From a bacterium (lineage in GTDB: Bacteria > SAR324 > XYD2-FULL-50-16): 64,000 nt of DNA. The position numbers and the translations under genes were made by a program. The notes beneath the pieces were generated by a model. That model did no database searches and was not told the DNA's origin. It was given only the letters and a program-made list of their open reading frames with translations. This document shows, in pieces, positions 10,068-20,319 of the stretch; the stretch's first letter is position 1, and each line of letters begins with the position of its first letter. The DNA is taken from assembly GCA_018829445.1 (NCBI GenBank), contig JAHJTV010000074.1:1-64000 (forward strand), given 5' to 3'.

Positions 10068-10831
10068 TTATTTATATTCCATATCTTCAATTGTAATAAT
10101 CAGTGGTACATGGTCACTATGTTTAAGCCAAGGATCTATATCTAATACTTCAATCTTAGAATCCTTTATGAGCTTCTTAGATCCAAAAAAGTAGTCAATG
10201 TGATAGCATTTTCCGGGTTCCTATACATATAAAGTGTTTTACGAGTCTCCGATCCTTGAGCTTCATTATAATAGTGATGGTACAAGCTATAGATATTCAT
10301 CTCTTCAAGCTCAGCTACTACATCACTATGGTTCCACCATCGATCTGTTTCATCCCAGAAAACGTTGCTATTGAGGTCTCCACAAAGAATCGTGTCATTT
10401 CCTGATAAATCCGGTTTATGGATTTGAAGGTACTTCCACAATTGCCCGATATATCCAAAGTTCGGTGAATTGTTTCTTTTTGTCCAAATACCCAACAGTG
10501 TATATCGATTGTCAATCTTACACGGTAAAAAGGTTTCAAGATCACTCGTTTTCCATGTTACTGGCATACCATTTCTACCAAAATTAGAGAGTTTAAATTC
10601 TCCATTAAGGGATAATGCCTGGAGGGAGTGACCATTTCGAACAAATATCCCAATCCCTTTATTTTTGCTTTGACCTGTCCAGAGATAATCTCCAGCCCAT
10701 TTTTGGTATTCCTTGGTTGATTGAGCAGGGTTCTCACACTCCTGGATAACATGAACATCTGCTTCAAAATCTTCAAGGTATTGTGTCTTTTTTCTTAAAG
10801 CTCCGTTACAGTTCCATGAGATTATTTTCAT
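10068..10831 (-). pseudogene. Endonuclease/exonuclease/phosphatase (EEP) family protein, frameshifted near 10215
   Basis: MKIISWNCNGALRKK...VIQECENP and ILCGDLNSN motifs; downstream frame continues ...CYHIDYFFGSKKLIKDSKIEVLDIDPWLKHSDHVPLIITIEDMEYK* to 10068. Confidence 0.75.
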
Positions 10832-10878
10832 TTTTATAAAAGTTTTTAATCGCTAATCATCATTGTGCTAATCTTGCT

Positions 10879-13800
10879 TTAGTCATTTCTTGATTTCTGC
10901 CGAACATCGCTCCTTGTGACTGTGATTTCATTTAACAGGCTAGAAAGTTCGATTCTGCCAATCAGCCTAACATTATTAGTGGATGCTTGCATTTTTGCAG
11001 CATCAGAGAAATATCCATTTGTGATCACTATCAGATCATCGAATTCTGATTGATATTGCTGTTCATAAGTTTTTTGAGCACCAACAATTTCCTGCACTGA
11101 GGTATTTCCAACCAATCCCTTTGCTCCCAAAGTCTTCTTTTTACATTGTATTAGAGCGTTTGGTTGCCCTGATTTTCCAATAGCTACACAATCTGCTCCA
11201 AAATCGTTTGTTGGCGTCATAGAAGTGATGTAATTCATTTTATCAAATAATGCTCCGGTGAATACTTCAAATTCAAGAGGTTCAATTAGGTCTACTTCAT
11301 CAATAGATAGTCCTGGATTGCCTAAATTTAACTCTTCAGATAGTTCTTCCTCAGATATTCGGCTTGCTCGGCTCGCATAGAGATAGTCTTTGAGCAAGTC
11401 CTGTTTTCTTCGAATCATGTCATCTAATTTTTGATCAACAGTGAAAAGCAAGCTAGATTCATCTGTAGCAGCAATCAAGTTGTGCACAAATACCGGTTTG
11501 TACTGACCGATGCGATAAACACGATCTGTTGCTTGATTTTCAACAGCAGGGTTAAATCCTCTTAAATAATGAATAACATGATTCGCTTTCACTAAATTCA
11601 ACCCAAAACCAGCACATTGAGGAGAAAGGATCAATACATCAAAGCCCGGTGAGTTCTCCCCATCAGGACGAAAAGCACTGGTATATTTTTTTCTTAGTCC
11701 TGTCGGAGTATCACCATTTATAATATTCACCTTAATTTTGAATTTGCTTTCAATAGCTTCACTAAGTTTCATTTGGACAGCTTTTCTATTAGCGAATATA
11801 AGAGCTTTTTCATTGTTCTGCTTTACGTTGGATAATATTTCAAGAGTTTTAGTTAGTTTGGGTGATACATAGTCAGTTGGAAAGAAAACTCCAAAATCTC
11901 CATTAAGTAATTCCGGGTTTGTTAGGGAAAGAGTAATAATCTGGAAGAAGTGTAAAAAATTGCTGATTGTATTATCAATTTTATATGCCTGAATAACCTT
12001 TTCGCTTAACTGGATTTGTTTCTCATCGATCATACATAAATGCGACTCGATGTTTTTTTCTTTCAGTTCACTACTCAAATAATCATTTTTTAGCCGTCTT
12101 AGCACTAATGGAGATAGCTTTTCCCGAAGTTCATCTATGTTTTTTTCAAACTCATCATCTGAAATACTTTTATCTCCATACTTTTTATTGAACTGCTTTA
12201 AAGGCAAGAGGTAGCCAGGGTTGGAGTAATCCAATATAGCCCAAAGTTCGGAAATTGAGTTTTCTATTGGAGTTGCAGTAGAAGCAATCTTAAATTGACC
12301 TTGCATTGCAAGCACAGCTTGAGATCTTGCACTTGCGGGGTTTTTAATAAACTGGACTTCGTCGCATACAATCATTTTAAATTTGATTTTCCCAACGATG
12401 TCCTGAATCTTCAATAGTGTATGGTAGGATACAATAATAATGTCGTTCTCTATAAGGCTTTCAATCTGACTTTCAGAGATATTGTCCGTTATTTCCTTAC
12501 AGGTGATAGAAGGAATGAATTTCTTTAATTCTTTTGACCATTCATCTTTTAATATTGGGGGTAGAACCAAAAGACTAGTCTTTAATTGATTTTGTTGCTT
12601 TAGAAGTGATAGCAAAGCACATATCTGAATAGTCTTGCCCATGCCCATATCATCGGCTAAAAGACACCCAGAATATTCAGCATTCCTTACCCAGTTCAAC
12701 CAACCATATCCGTATTCCTGGAACTCCTTTAGTGTGAATTCATCTGAGAAAGTAGAAGGAAGGTTAATTTGGAATTGACCAGGAGGAGCAATTGTTTCGC
12801 CTGTCCCTTCAGAATATGTAATATCGTCAACATTAGATTTTGTGATAAGACCAATTCTATCATTTGATTTTGCTTTCTTGATGATCTTATCAACAGCCTC
12901 TTCGAGTTCAGGAGTAATGATTATTTCCTGTTCTTCGAACAAGATCGTGTTATTGTCTTGGCTTTTTGATTCTTCAATTAACTCTTTTATTTTCTGTGCA
13001 TTTTCACTGTTTATCTCAATGGGGATCGGAGACGGGGTATCGGTTTCCTCATCGGTTTCAGGAGTCAGGGGCAAAATCTCTAAATTTATCCATTCTGTTC
13101 CATCCTCATCTTTAAATACACTAACTTTTGGGGCATACAAGATTCCTAGTCCAACAACCCTCTCACCGTAATCATCTAGATTGAACCCCTTTAAATATTC
13201 TTTAGGATCATCCAATAACAATTTCTTCTCATTTCTACTAAAATGAGATTTCTTCCGAAATGAATCCAGTGCTGCTTTAGACTCTTCATTTAGTACGTAT
13301 CTCCTTCTTTCGGTACCAGTACCTTTGGAGTATAGAATCTCCTGGAAATCAGGAGAGGAACGTACTAAATCCTCAAACTCTTCGTTGTTTCCTGATTCCA
13401 AATCAAATCCCAGGTCGATTCCTCCGTCTTCAGTCGGAGTGAACCGTGGACGAATAGATGAAATATCTTCAATTTCCTCCTTTAATAATCGTCCTCCTAC
13501 AATTTTAATTTTACCCAAGGATGTGAGTCTTTTAAGCTTTGCTCCTATACGAAAGTTGTCTTCCTGTTCATTCACCTCTTGTAGCCTGTGCTCATCAATC
13601 AAATGACAAGCTTGACATTGAACACGGCTAAGAAGATATGACTGACCATCAATTGTAACAACTGGCTCAGTTATCAGTACTTTTTGCTGGTCATCCTTTG
13701 TTTGATATTGATGAATAATGTCGAAGTTTTTGCTTCTAAATGAATGCTTTGATTCTAACTCAACGATTCCAGTTCCAATTTTGGGTATCTCCAAAAAATT

Positions 13801-14064
13801 GACTAGTTTTGGAGATAATAGATTGGACTGTTCAATGTCCTCAATTGATGTGCTTTCAGCTTCGATGGAATCATAGATCATCTCTACTGGAATACTTATT
13901 CCAGTGTCCGTTCTCTTTACTGCTCCGGTGTCGATTAATGATAGAATCTCATATTTGATCCCAGGATTGTTGTTCCAATATGAATGATCAAAGTTATCCA
14001 CTAACTTGTCATTCTCATAGAAACTGACCGATAAGGTTCTAAAATCAAAATTTTTAAGAATCAT
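10879..14064 (-). CDS. zorD: Zorya ZorD-like SNF2 helicase with C-terminal Mrr-like nuclease domain
   Basis: 1061 aa; LLADDMGMGKTIQICALL (Walker A), VCDEVQFIKNP, helicase C RVYRIGQ; C-terminal FGADCVAI...NALIQCKKK resembling Mrr D-QxK core; position after zorABC. Confidence 0.85.
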   Translation of the reverse strand: MILKNFDFRTLSVSFYENDKLVDNFDHSYWNNNPGIKYEILSLIDTGAVKRTDTGISIPVEMIYDSIEAESTSIEDIEQSNLLSPKLVNFLEIPKIGTGIVELESKHSFRSKNFDIIHQYQTKDDQQKVLITEPVVTIDGQSYLLSRVQCQACHLIDEHRLQEVNEQEDNFRIGAKLKRLTSLGKIKIVGGRLLKEEIEDISSIRPRFTPTEDGGIDLGFDLESGNNEEFEDLVRSSPDFQEILYSKGTGTERRRYVLNEESKAALDSFRKKSHFSRNEKKLLLDDPKEYLKGFNLDDYGERVVGLGILYAPKVSVFKDEDGTEWINLEILPLTPETDEETDTPSPIPIEINSENAQKIKELIEESKSQDNNTILFEEQEIIITPELEEAVDKIIKKAKSNDRIGLITKSNVDDITYSEGTGETIAPPGQFQINLPSTFSDEFTLKEFQEYGYGWLNWVRNAEYSGCLLADDMGMGKTIQICALLSLLKQQNQLKTSLLVLPPILKDEWSKELKKFIPSITCKEITDNISESQIESLIENDIIIVSYHTLLKIQDIVGKIKFKMIVCDEVQFIKNPASARSQAVLAMQGQFKIASTATPIENSISELWAILDYSNPGYLLPLKQFNKKYGDKSISDDEFEKNIDELREKLSPLVLRRLKNDYLSSELKEKNIESHLCMIDEKQIQLSEKVIQAYKIDNTISNFLHFFQIITLSLTNPELLNGDFGVFFPTDYVSPKLTKTLEILSNVKQNNEKALIFANRKAVQMKLSEAIESKFKIKVNIINGDTPTGLRKKYTSAFRPDGENSPGFDVLILSPQCAGFGLNLVKANHVIHYLRGFNPAVENQATDRVYRIGQYKPVFVHNLIAATDESSLLFTVDQKLDDMIRRKQDLLKDYLYASRASRISEEELSEELNLGNPGLSIDEVDLIEPLEFEVFTGALFDKMNYITSMTPTNDFGADCVAIGKSGQPNALIQCKKKTLGAKGLVGNTSVQEIVGAQKTYEQQYQSEFDDLIVITNGYFSDAAKMQASTNNVRLIGRIELSSLLNEITVTRSDVRQKSRND

Positions 14065-15254
14065 TTTTGTCTGATCGCTAAGTTAATAAGCCTGTTCGCA
14101 CGTTCTAGCCATACATTTCCTTGATGTGGTATCCATCCTTCTCCATTTTCGGTTCCGACTCCTGCATTTACTACCATATTTCTAAATTTTAATTCATTGT
14201 CGAGATTTCGAACTCTACTCGGTATTTTAACTGACCCTTTCTTATACACGTATATCGCACCAATCTTTCTAAACTCAACGAATTCAAAGCCTCCGATCTC
14301 AATACAAAAAGCCTCTACACTTCCCCGAACCTTAATTTCTTTGATATTATCGATAACTTTGAGATATCGCTTCCAGAATTTAACTCGTTCATTATTTCTG
14401 TCTTCCAGGAAAAAGGCTTCAATAGTAGCCCCCAATGCCCACTCTTTATATGCAGTCTTAGCTTCATCATTCAGCCTTAGCCATTTTGGGCTATTGGGTG
14501 GTTGGAGTTTCCTTTTCGCAAGCTCAAATAAAGGATGATCCTCATCTTGATCGATTTTTAATGCCTTTGCCTCATTGCAATATAAAGGTAAGGCATGATT
14601 CCAAATTGACGTATGAATACTCTGCCACTGGTCATTATTTAATAGTGCAATAATTGCCTCAATTGAAATCTTTTCAAGATAATTAGATAAGATCTCGTTA
14701 TTCTCACAAATAGCTTTGATAACATCTTCACGTAGTTGTCTGACGTTAGTTATTCCGAGAGCCTTGGGAATATCAGTTAACAGAATACTATTTTGTAGTA
14801 TCCAAATGACCATATTTTTTAAGATATTTCCCTGGAAAAACATTGATCGGTTTTTTGACCAGATTTCCCAGCCTTCAATGTTAAGCACTTCCTTGTGAAT
14901 GTTGTCGTATAGATAATTACATGCCTTTTCTTCTTTATAATTATCAAAATAAAAGTCGAGTATATTCTTTGTGATATCAACAGAAGGTCTAAAATTAAGG
15001 CAATCAAAGAGTGTATCCGATAATTCTAATTGTTTAATTTTAGCAATGTATCTTGAAAGTAACTCAAGATCAGAAATACTAGGAATGTCTTCTTCTAATT
15101 GTGATATTTGATATGATTTTAATTTTTCCAAGACACGCTCAAGATCTAGTCTTACTGGTTCACCACTTTGAATCCCTATTCTTTTTTCAAGTTCTTTAAC
15201 TAAAGATTTTAACCTCACCGGTGTAAAATCAATTGTAATGCTCATGACCTTCAA
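14061..15254 (-). CDS. zorC: Zorya ZorC-like protein
   Basis: 397 aa; overlaps zorD start by 4 bp; position between ZorB- and ZorD-like genes; C-terminal WLRLNDEAKTAYKEWALGATIEAFF / RVKFWKRYL resembles EH_signature proteins. Confidence 0.75.
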   Translation of the reverse strand: MKVMSITIDFTPVRLKSLVKELEKRIGIQSGEPVRLDLERVLEKLKSYQISQLEEDIPSISDLELLSRYIAKIKQLELSDTLFDCLNFRPSVDITKNILDFYFDNYKEEKACNYLYDNIHKEVLNIEGWEIWSKNRSMFFQGNILKNMVIWILQNSILLTDIPKALGITNVRQLREDVIKAICENNEILSNYLEKISIEAIIALLNNDQWQSIHTSIWNHALPLYCNEAKALKIDQDEDHPLFELAKRKLQPPNSPKWLRLNDEAKTAYKEWALGATIEAFFLEDRNNERVKFWKRYLKVIDNIKEIKVRGSVEAFCIEIGGFEFVEFRKIGAIYVYKKGSVKIPSRVRNLDNELKFRNMVVNAGVGTENGEGWIPHQGNVWLERANRLINLAIRQK

Positions 15255-15258
15255 TCCC

Positions 15259-15939
15259 TTATTGTTTAGTTAAATTTTGCATCATTTTCTCATACTTTAA
15301 TGTGAATCGAACCAGTACCCTTCTGTCTTTAACTCTGTCTGGATTATATTTACCACTTTCATTTTTTTGAGTGTATCTTGCATCGGCAAAGCTTCTTCCC
15401 AGTGTCACAAGATGAGTCTTTAGTTTCTCATAATAATGAGGATTATTATCAATCATATAATGCCCAACAGAAAAAGCCCGCTTTTCACTTAAATCCAAGT
15501 CTTTCAAATACTGCTTTGGCTTATCAATTTCTAATGAAGCGTGCCCCTCGATCAGGATTCGTTCCAGCATTCCTTTTGTTATTGAATCATCAAATAAGAC
15601 TTCCAGATAAACTGGTATTACTTCGGTCAAAATAGATTTTGCCCTTTTTTTGAGTACAGCACTTTCTTGATCAAACCAAGCGACATCCTTCATCTGAGAA
15701 AACGTTATGTCTCCATTTTGTTCAACAGTGACAGACATAATGTTTTTTTCTTTGAATTTCTTCCGTAAAGCTTCAGCAATTTTGACACGTAACTCAACAT
15801 TTTCATTAATATCCTGTAACTTTTGTTTATATTGGAGATTTGAGATAACAATAATGGCGAGTAATACAAATAATAAACCTGCCATTAAGTCACTATAAGA
15901 TATCCAAAAGTTTGTTGTATGTTGTTTCTTTACTGCCAT
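15259..15939 (-). CDS. zorB: Zorya ZorB-like (MotB/OmpA peptidoglycan-binding)
   Basis: 226 aa; FWISYSDLMAGLLFVLLAIIVI TM segment with MotB-type Asp; OmpA-like IEGHAS...LSEKRAFSV...DRRVLVRF. Confidence 0.88.
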   Translation of the reverse strand: MAVKKQHTTNFWISYSDLMAGLLFVLLAIIVISNLQYKQKLQDINENVELRVKIAEALRKKFKEKNIMSVTVEQNGDITFSQMKDVAWFDQESAVLKKRAKSILTEVIPVYLEVLFDDSITKGMLERILIEGHASLEIDKPKQYLKDLDLSEKRAFSVGHYMIDNNPHYYEKLKTHLVTLGRSFADARYTQKNESGKYNPDRVKDRRVLVRFTLKYEKMMQNLTKQ

Positions 15940-15956
15940 TTGAGATCTCTTATTTG

Positions 15957-17609
15957 TTAATTTCTTGTGAACACTCTTTTGAACAATCCCTTCTTGGTTG
16001 TTTTTTCGATCTCTTCAGCAATTTTAAATATGTGTTCAGAAAATAGTTTTGATAGCTCTTCCGTATTATTTAAATGGATGTTTTCTATTCCTTGAACCGT
16101 ATTCTTAATTTCAACGGGCAACTTGTTTAATTCTGACTCAATTTCTTTATGACTATTAGTAAATCTGGTTAATACATTTGATAATTCTGATTGAAAACCT
16201 GCAAAGTGATTCGTAAAAACATTAGAAAAATCATTTAATACAACTTGAGTATTACTGGCTCCATCTTGCAAAAGGGTGTTGAAGTTTCCGATTTGATTTG
16301 TAAATTTGCCAACATCATCATTTAGCCTGTCCAACCAAGTGGCAACATAGGTACCAGCTCTTGATAACTCGTCATCAAATTTTGACATCGTTATTTGTAG
16401 TCCATTGACGATGCCATTTTCAAATGATGTATATTGCTCCCTTAGCTCCTCAATCAGATTTGTAAGACGCTCTTTCTCTTCAATCCAGCTATTACTCATC
16501 AAATTTATGCTGTCTTTTACAACACTTGTAAATTCTTCCTGCAATTCGACAATACTCAATAAGGCATCAGGCAGCTTTTCCAGCCTCTGAGAGGAAAGTT
16601 CGAAGTCTTCAGCAGCCTTTGTCATGGCTGGTAAGATTTTTTCGAGTCTTGTCATTAACTCAGTTGTATTATTTACACTTTTATCAAACCTCTCCAGGAT
16701 GTCGGTTTGAATTGTTGAACTCTTTTCCATTTTCTCTAGATTTTCAGAGAATTTATTCAAAGTCCCATCAATACTACTCATAACTTGCTCTACAATAGTA
16801 TAACTTGAGCTACCAGCTTTATCGATAGATGACTCCAAAACCTTCGAAACTGATTCAAGTGTCTGGGATATTGAACTAGACACAGCAGTTCCAATATCAT
16901 CAGCCATTGTCTCAAGTGCATCTTTGACTTCTTGCAGCTCACCTTTAATATCAATCAACACTGACTCAGATGTAACCCTATCCAATCGGTTGTTGATGGC
17001 CATCTGAAAATCAAATAATTGCTTTCTAAACTTGCCAAGAGTTCGTCTTTCGTTGTAAAGGAAAGCGATACTCATCCCGATACCAAGGATAGATGTAAGA
17101 AAAGCTGTTCCTGCGCCTTGTAATAGTCTATCTATTGATAATTTATGAACAGATTCTTCTACTTGGCCGGACAATGGGACTAAAACGAACAGTATACCAA
17201 TAAAAGTCCCTGAAATTCCAAGAGCTGAGAAAATTCCAGGATAGTGTTCAAGAAATGCTTCATCCACATCAAGAGCTTTGCACACAGACTCGTCGGATAT
17301 AATCACTTCACAGTTTTGAGTATTATTTTGCTTGTTTTTCTGATCGTTGTTCACCAGTTCTCTAAACTCAACCAACAGAGGTTCTATTTCCGGGAGCGAT
17401 TTCCCCAATTCCTCAAGATCAAGTTTTTCTGAACTTCTGATTTGTTTCGTTTCAGCTTCCAGCCTTCGTCCAAATGCTTTTAATCTCCTTAATTGAGGCA
17501 GTCCTTTGATAAAGAATATGTATAGGATAATGCCAGCAATAATGAGCAAAACAATGTCTGGAGGAATTTTAGCAACTAATTGTGCTAATGTTTCAGTTAT
17601 AAAATTCAT
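15957..17609 (-). CDS. zorA: Zorya ZorA-like (MotA/ExbB channel with long cytoplasmic coiled-coil tail)
   Basis: 550 aa; TM segments IFSALGISGTFIGILFVLV and AGTAFLTSILGIGMSIAFLYNERR followed by long helical tail; adjacent ZorB. Confidence 0.88.
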   Translation of the reverse strand: MNFITETLAQLVAKIPPDIVLLIIAGIILYIFFIKGLPQLRRLKAFGRRLEAETKQIRSSEKLDLEELGKSLPEIEPLLVEFRELVNNDQKNKQNNTQNCEVIISDESVCKALDVDEAFLEHYPGIFSALGISGTFIGILFVLVPLSGQVEESVHKLSIDRLLQGAGTAFLTSILGIGMSIAFLYNERRTLGKFRKQLFDFQMAINNRLDRVTSESVLIDIKGELQEVKDALETMADDIGTAVSSSISQTLESVSKVLESSIDKAGSSSYTIVEQVMSSIDGTLNKFSENLEKMEKSSTIQTDILERFDKSVNNTTELMTRLEKILPAMTKAAEDFELSSQRLEKLPDALLSIVELQEEFTSVVKDSINLMSNSWIEEKERLTNLIEELREQYTSFENGIVNGLQITMSKFDDELSRAGTYVATWLDRLNDDVGKFTNQIGNFNTLLQDGASNTQVVLNDFSNVFTNHFAGFQSELSNVLTRFTNSHKEIESELNKLPVEIKNTVQGIENIHLNNTEELSKLFSEHIFKIAEEIEKTTKKGLFKRVFTRN

Positions 17610-17657
17610 TCTATTATCCTTTAGGTCTAAAAAAAGATCCGTTTGGTATTTATTTGA

Positions 17658-18563
17658 TTATTTTGTGGAATAGTTATCGATCCCTGGTGCAAGTATTATT
17701 TCATCAATACCATCAATTTTATTTCTATTTTCCAACCAAAGTTGAAAATGTTTTCCATCTAGCCGGTGATCCTCGGTACAATCGACATTCCAATGCCTAA
17801 GTACATACCCTGCAATAGCTTTTCTTACTTTAATTTTTTTTGTACCATCAATCATCCTGTAATCGAGTTCTATCGCTTTTTTCTCTTCAATATTGGAAGG
17901 GTGTGGGGCTAACTCCAGAGTGATCTCCTGATTCCATTTATCATCGTTTATGGATGAGTGTTCCTGTATAACGTCTTCCGGTAACACTTTTGCTGACAAT
18001 ACTCTTGTGAATACAAAGTCCCGGAACTCTTCGGATTTTTGATCAAAAGCTCTGACATGCCATCGTAAGCCACTATTGATGATTGCAAATGGAGCAATTA
18101 TTCTTTCTGTTTCACCACTTGATAAGGAATGATACGTGATAGCACAGTATTTTTTCAGGTAAACTGCTCTTGATATCTGACTTAATATCTCACTCTCAGG
18201 ATGATTCAATTCAATTGCTGTCGCCGATGGAATAATTGGAGTAGGTATTTGTTCCAATGTATCACCAAACCCGGTTGAAAGTGCTTTTAAGACCTGAGTG
18301 ACGGTGAAATCAAATAAAGGTTTAAATTTCTGTGTCATCCGATGAGTTCTTGTCTTGAAATCATATTTCAGATTGTTTGGTGCAATATCAATGTAAGCAG
18401 CCAGATCTTTCGATGCAGCAGCATCACTGATTCTAAACCTATTAACAATATCAATACGACCAATTGTCCCCAGATAGTTTGCACAAAAATCTATGAAGGA
18501 TAGTCGTTCACTTTGCTTTTGGCTTTTATCTTTCAACTTTTTTTTCATAATTACTCCATGCAT
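17658..18563 (-). CDS. WYL-domain transcriptional regulator (BrxR/CapW-like)
   Basis: 301 aa; N-terminal HTH (IDIVNRFRISDAAASKDLAAYIDIAPNNLKYDFKTRTH) plus WYL core (KKYCAITYHSLSSGETERIIAPFAIINSGLRWHVRAFDQKSEEFRDFVFTRV). Confidence 0.85.
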   Translation of the reverse strand: MHGVIMKKKLKDKSQKQSERLSFIDFCANYLGTIGRIDIVNRFRISDAAASKDLAAYIDIAPNNLKYDFKTRTHRMTQKFKPLFDFTVTQVLKALSTGFGDTLEQIPTPIIPSATAIELNHPESEILSQISRAVYLKKYCAITYHSLSSGETERIIAPFAIINSGLRWHVRAFDQKSEEFRDFVFTRVLSAKVLPEDVIQEHSSINDDKWNQEITLELAPHPSNIEEKKAIELDYRMIDGTKKIKVRKAIAGYVLRHWNVDCTEDHRLDGKHFQLWLENRNKIDGIDEIILAPGIDNYSTK

Positions 18564-19109
18564 TGTTACTTCTGGTTATACTCTTTCGGGCTAAGATGCA
18601 ATATATTTTGTACATGCAATAACAAAAAACACGTGTCTAATAAGTAGATGCAATTGTCAGATCTCCATCGTAATCAACATTTAAGAAGTTTTTTGGATTT
18701 CCGATGGCAGAGTAGATTTTTGATATCTGGATTTATTGATCAGTGAAAACAAGTGAAAATATTCAGTTCGATTTTCTTAAGATCGCTTATGGAAAAAATG
18801 ATTGGAATTAATCAAGGGATTACTTCGTAAAGGGGGCACTAAATTGGCTTTAGAGAATTTTCCACCTGAAGGGGACGTAAACTCATTCAAAAAATTTGTA
18901 ATCCTGATTCAATTATTGCCTTAGAGATTGATTAATACTGGGGTTATAAGAATTCCCTATTACAATGGAATTGGTTTAACGTCCAAATGCATTCTTGTAA
19001 GTAATTTTTGCTTGTATGAGTTTAATAGCTGAGGCAGATTTTAGAAAAAATGTAGGGGAGTGCAAAAAAAACAAAGAAAAATCATCGGTGACCCCCTGTA
19101 ATAATAAGA

Positions 19110-19811
19110 TTAGGTAATCATGATCTCATCAAAAAATGAAAAATCTTTAGATAATGAGGCTTTTGATTGCCTAACTCTTGTTATAGCTGCCTTTAAAGTA
19201 AATTGGTTCCAACCAGGAACATTCTTGTATCTTTTTATCATCCGAATTTTCTCCTCAAGATTCTGCGTATCAAATAAATCCCAAAGATAGTCAACCTCGG
19301 CTTTCACAATTTCAAAGTTCAATTCTCTGTGGTACCGATTTAACCGATCCAGTGTAACAAGAGCGTATTTCCAGTTGTTGAACGGATGAATCAAGTAAAG
19401 TTTCTTTTCTTTGAAGGATTTTGCAGCAGAAGGGTGAATAAATGATTTCCATCGACCACAATTATATTCAACACCAATAGCTGAAAGCGCAATATCAAAA
19501 CGAGACAAGCAGGATTCCATAGGCAAGCCATCATAATTGTATGGAAACTCCAAAATATTACGTTCAAATCTCAATGCTATGAAAAATGGAGGTTTGTCAT
19601 CAATAATAACGGCTCCTCTATCAAGCAGACTTTGAATTAATAGGTGTTTCGTCTTTTTATCTGGAACCCATAAATCAAGGTCTTTTACTGGAAGTCCAGA
19701 TAACAAAGTCTTAAAATAACCACCTGCCAAGTATATTTGGATGTGAATGAGGTTACCAATTATCTCAGTTAAAACTGGATTTGCAGCTTCCAATATTCTT
19801 TCATGATTCAT
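19110..19811 (-). CDS. Nucleotidyltransferase-like protein
   Basis: 233 aa; YLAGGYFKTLLSGLPVKDLDLWVPDKKT resembles a G-G...D-D nucleotidyltransferase core. Confidence 0.65.
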   Translation of the reverse strand: MNHERILEAANPVLTEIIGNLIHIQIYLAGGYFKTLLSGLPVKDLDLWVPDKKTKHLLIQSLLDRGAVIIDDKPPFFIALRFERNILEFPYNYDGLPMESCLSRFDIALSAIGVEYNCGRWKSFIHPSAAKSFKEKKLYLIHPFNNWKYALVTLDRLNRYHRELNFEIVKAEVDYLWDLFDTQNLEEKIRMIKRYKNVPGWNQFTLKAAITRVRQSKASLSKDFSFFDEIMIT

Positions 19812-19842
19812 TGTTTAATACCGACTTAATGTGTTCGACTGT

Positions 19843-20307
19843 TTATTGAGCCTTTCCTCTCCCATCAAGAATGAAGGCTTCTTCAATATTTCCATATGTT
19901 TCTATCAAATCAGTTTCAACATTGCTGAGAACCTGCTCCATTGGAACTCCAAAATCTGGATAAGGAATATTCCAGATGCGAGTTTTGATTCGATTCCAGC
20001 ACTCCTTCTGAGGCAACTGAACTATATAGGTGATTATCCTCAATTTAGACTGCCTAAGGGCAAGGTTAACGTAGTGTCTAAATGGCCCCACACCTGTATA
20101 CTCTATAATTAGAGGTTCTTCTGCTTGGCAATGCAATAGGAATTTTTCCCATGCTGACATCTCACCTGAAGGACTTCCATCACTACGATCGAGTCGAGAT
20201 TGATCAATTGAATAATAAGGAAGATCTAAGGTTAGTTTTAGTTCTTCTGCAATTGTGGTCTTTCCGGCTCCAATGTTTCCAACCAGAAGAATTTTTGAAT
20301 GTGTCAT
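19843..20307 (-). CDS. P-loop kinase / AAA family ATP-binding protein
   Basis: 154 aa; Walker A GNIGAGKTTIAEEL near N-terminus. Confidence 0.8.
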   Translation of the reverse strand: MTHSKILLVGNIGAGKTTIAEELKLTLDLPYYSIDQSRLDRSDGSPSGEMSAWEKFLLHCQAEEPLIIEYTGVGPFRHYVNLALRQSKLRIITYIVQLPQKECWNRIKTRIWNIPYPDFGVPMEQVLSNVETDLIETYGNIEEAFILDGRGKAQ

Positions 20308-20319
20308 AATTGGTTTGAG

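Noticed and set aside
18660-19100. Possible gene or ncRNA in the gap between WYL regulator and nucleotidyltransferase
   Set aside because: No convincing ORF or hairpin arrangement; cannot be supported from sequence alone.
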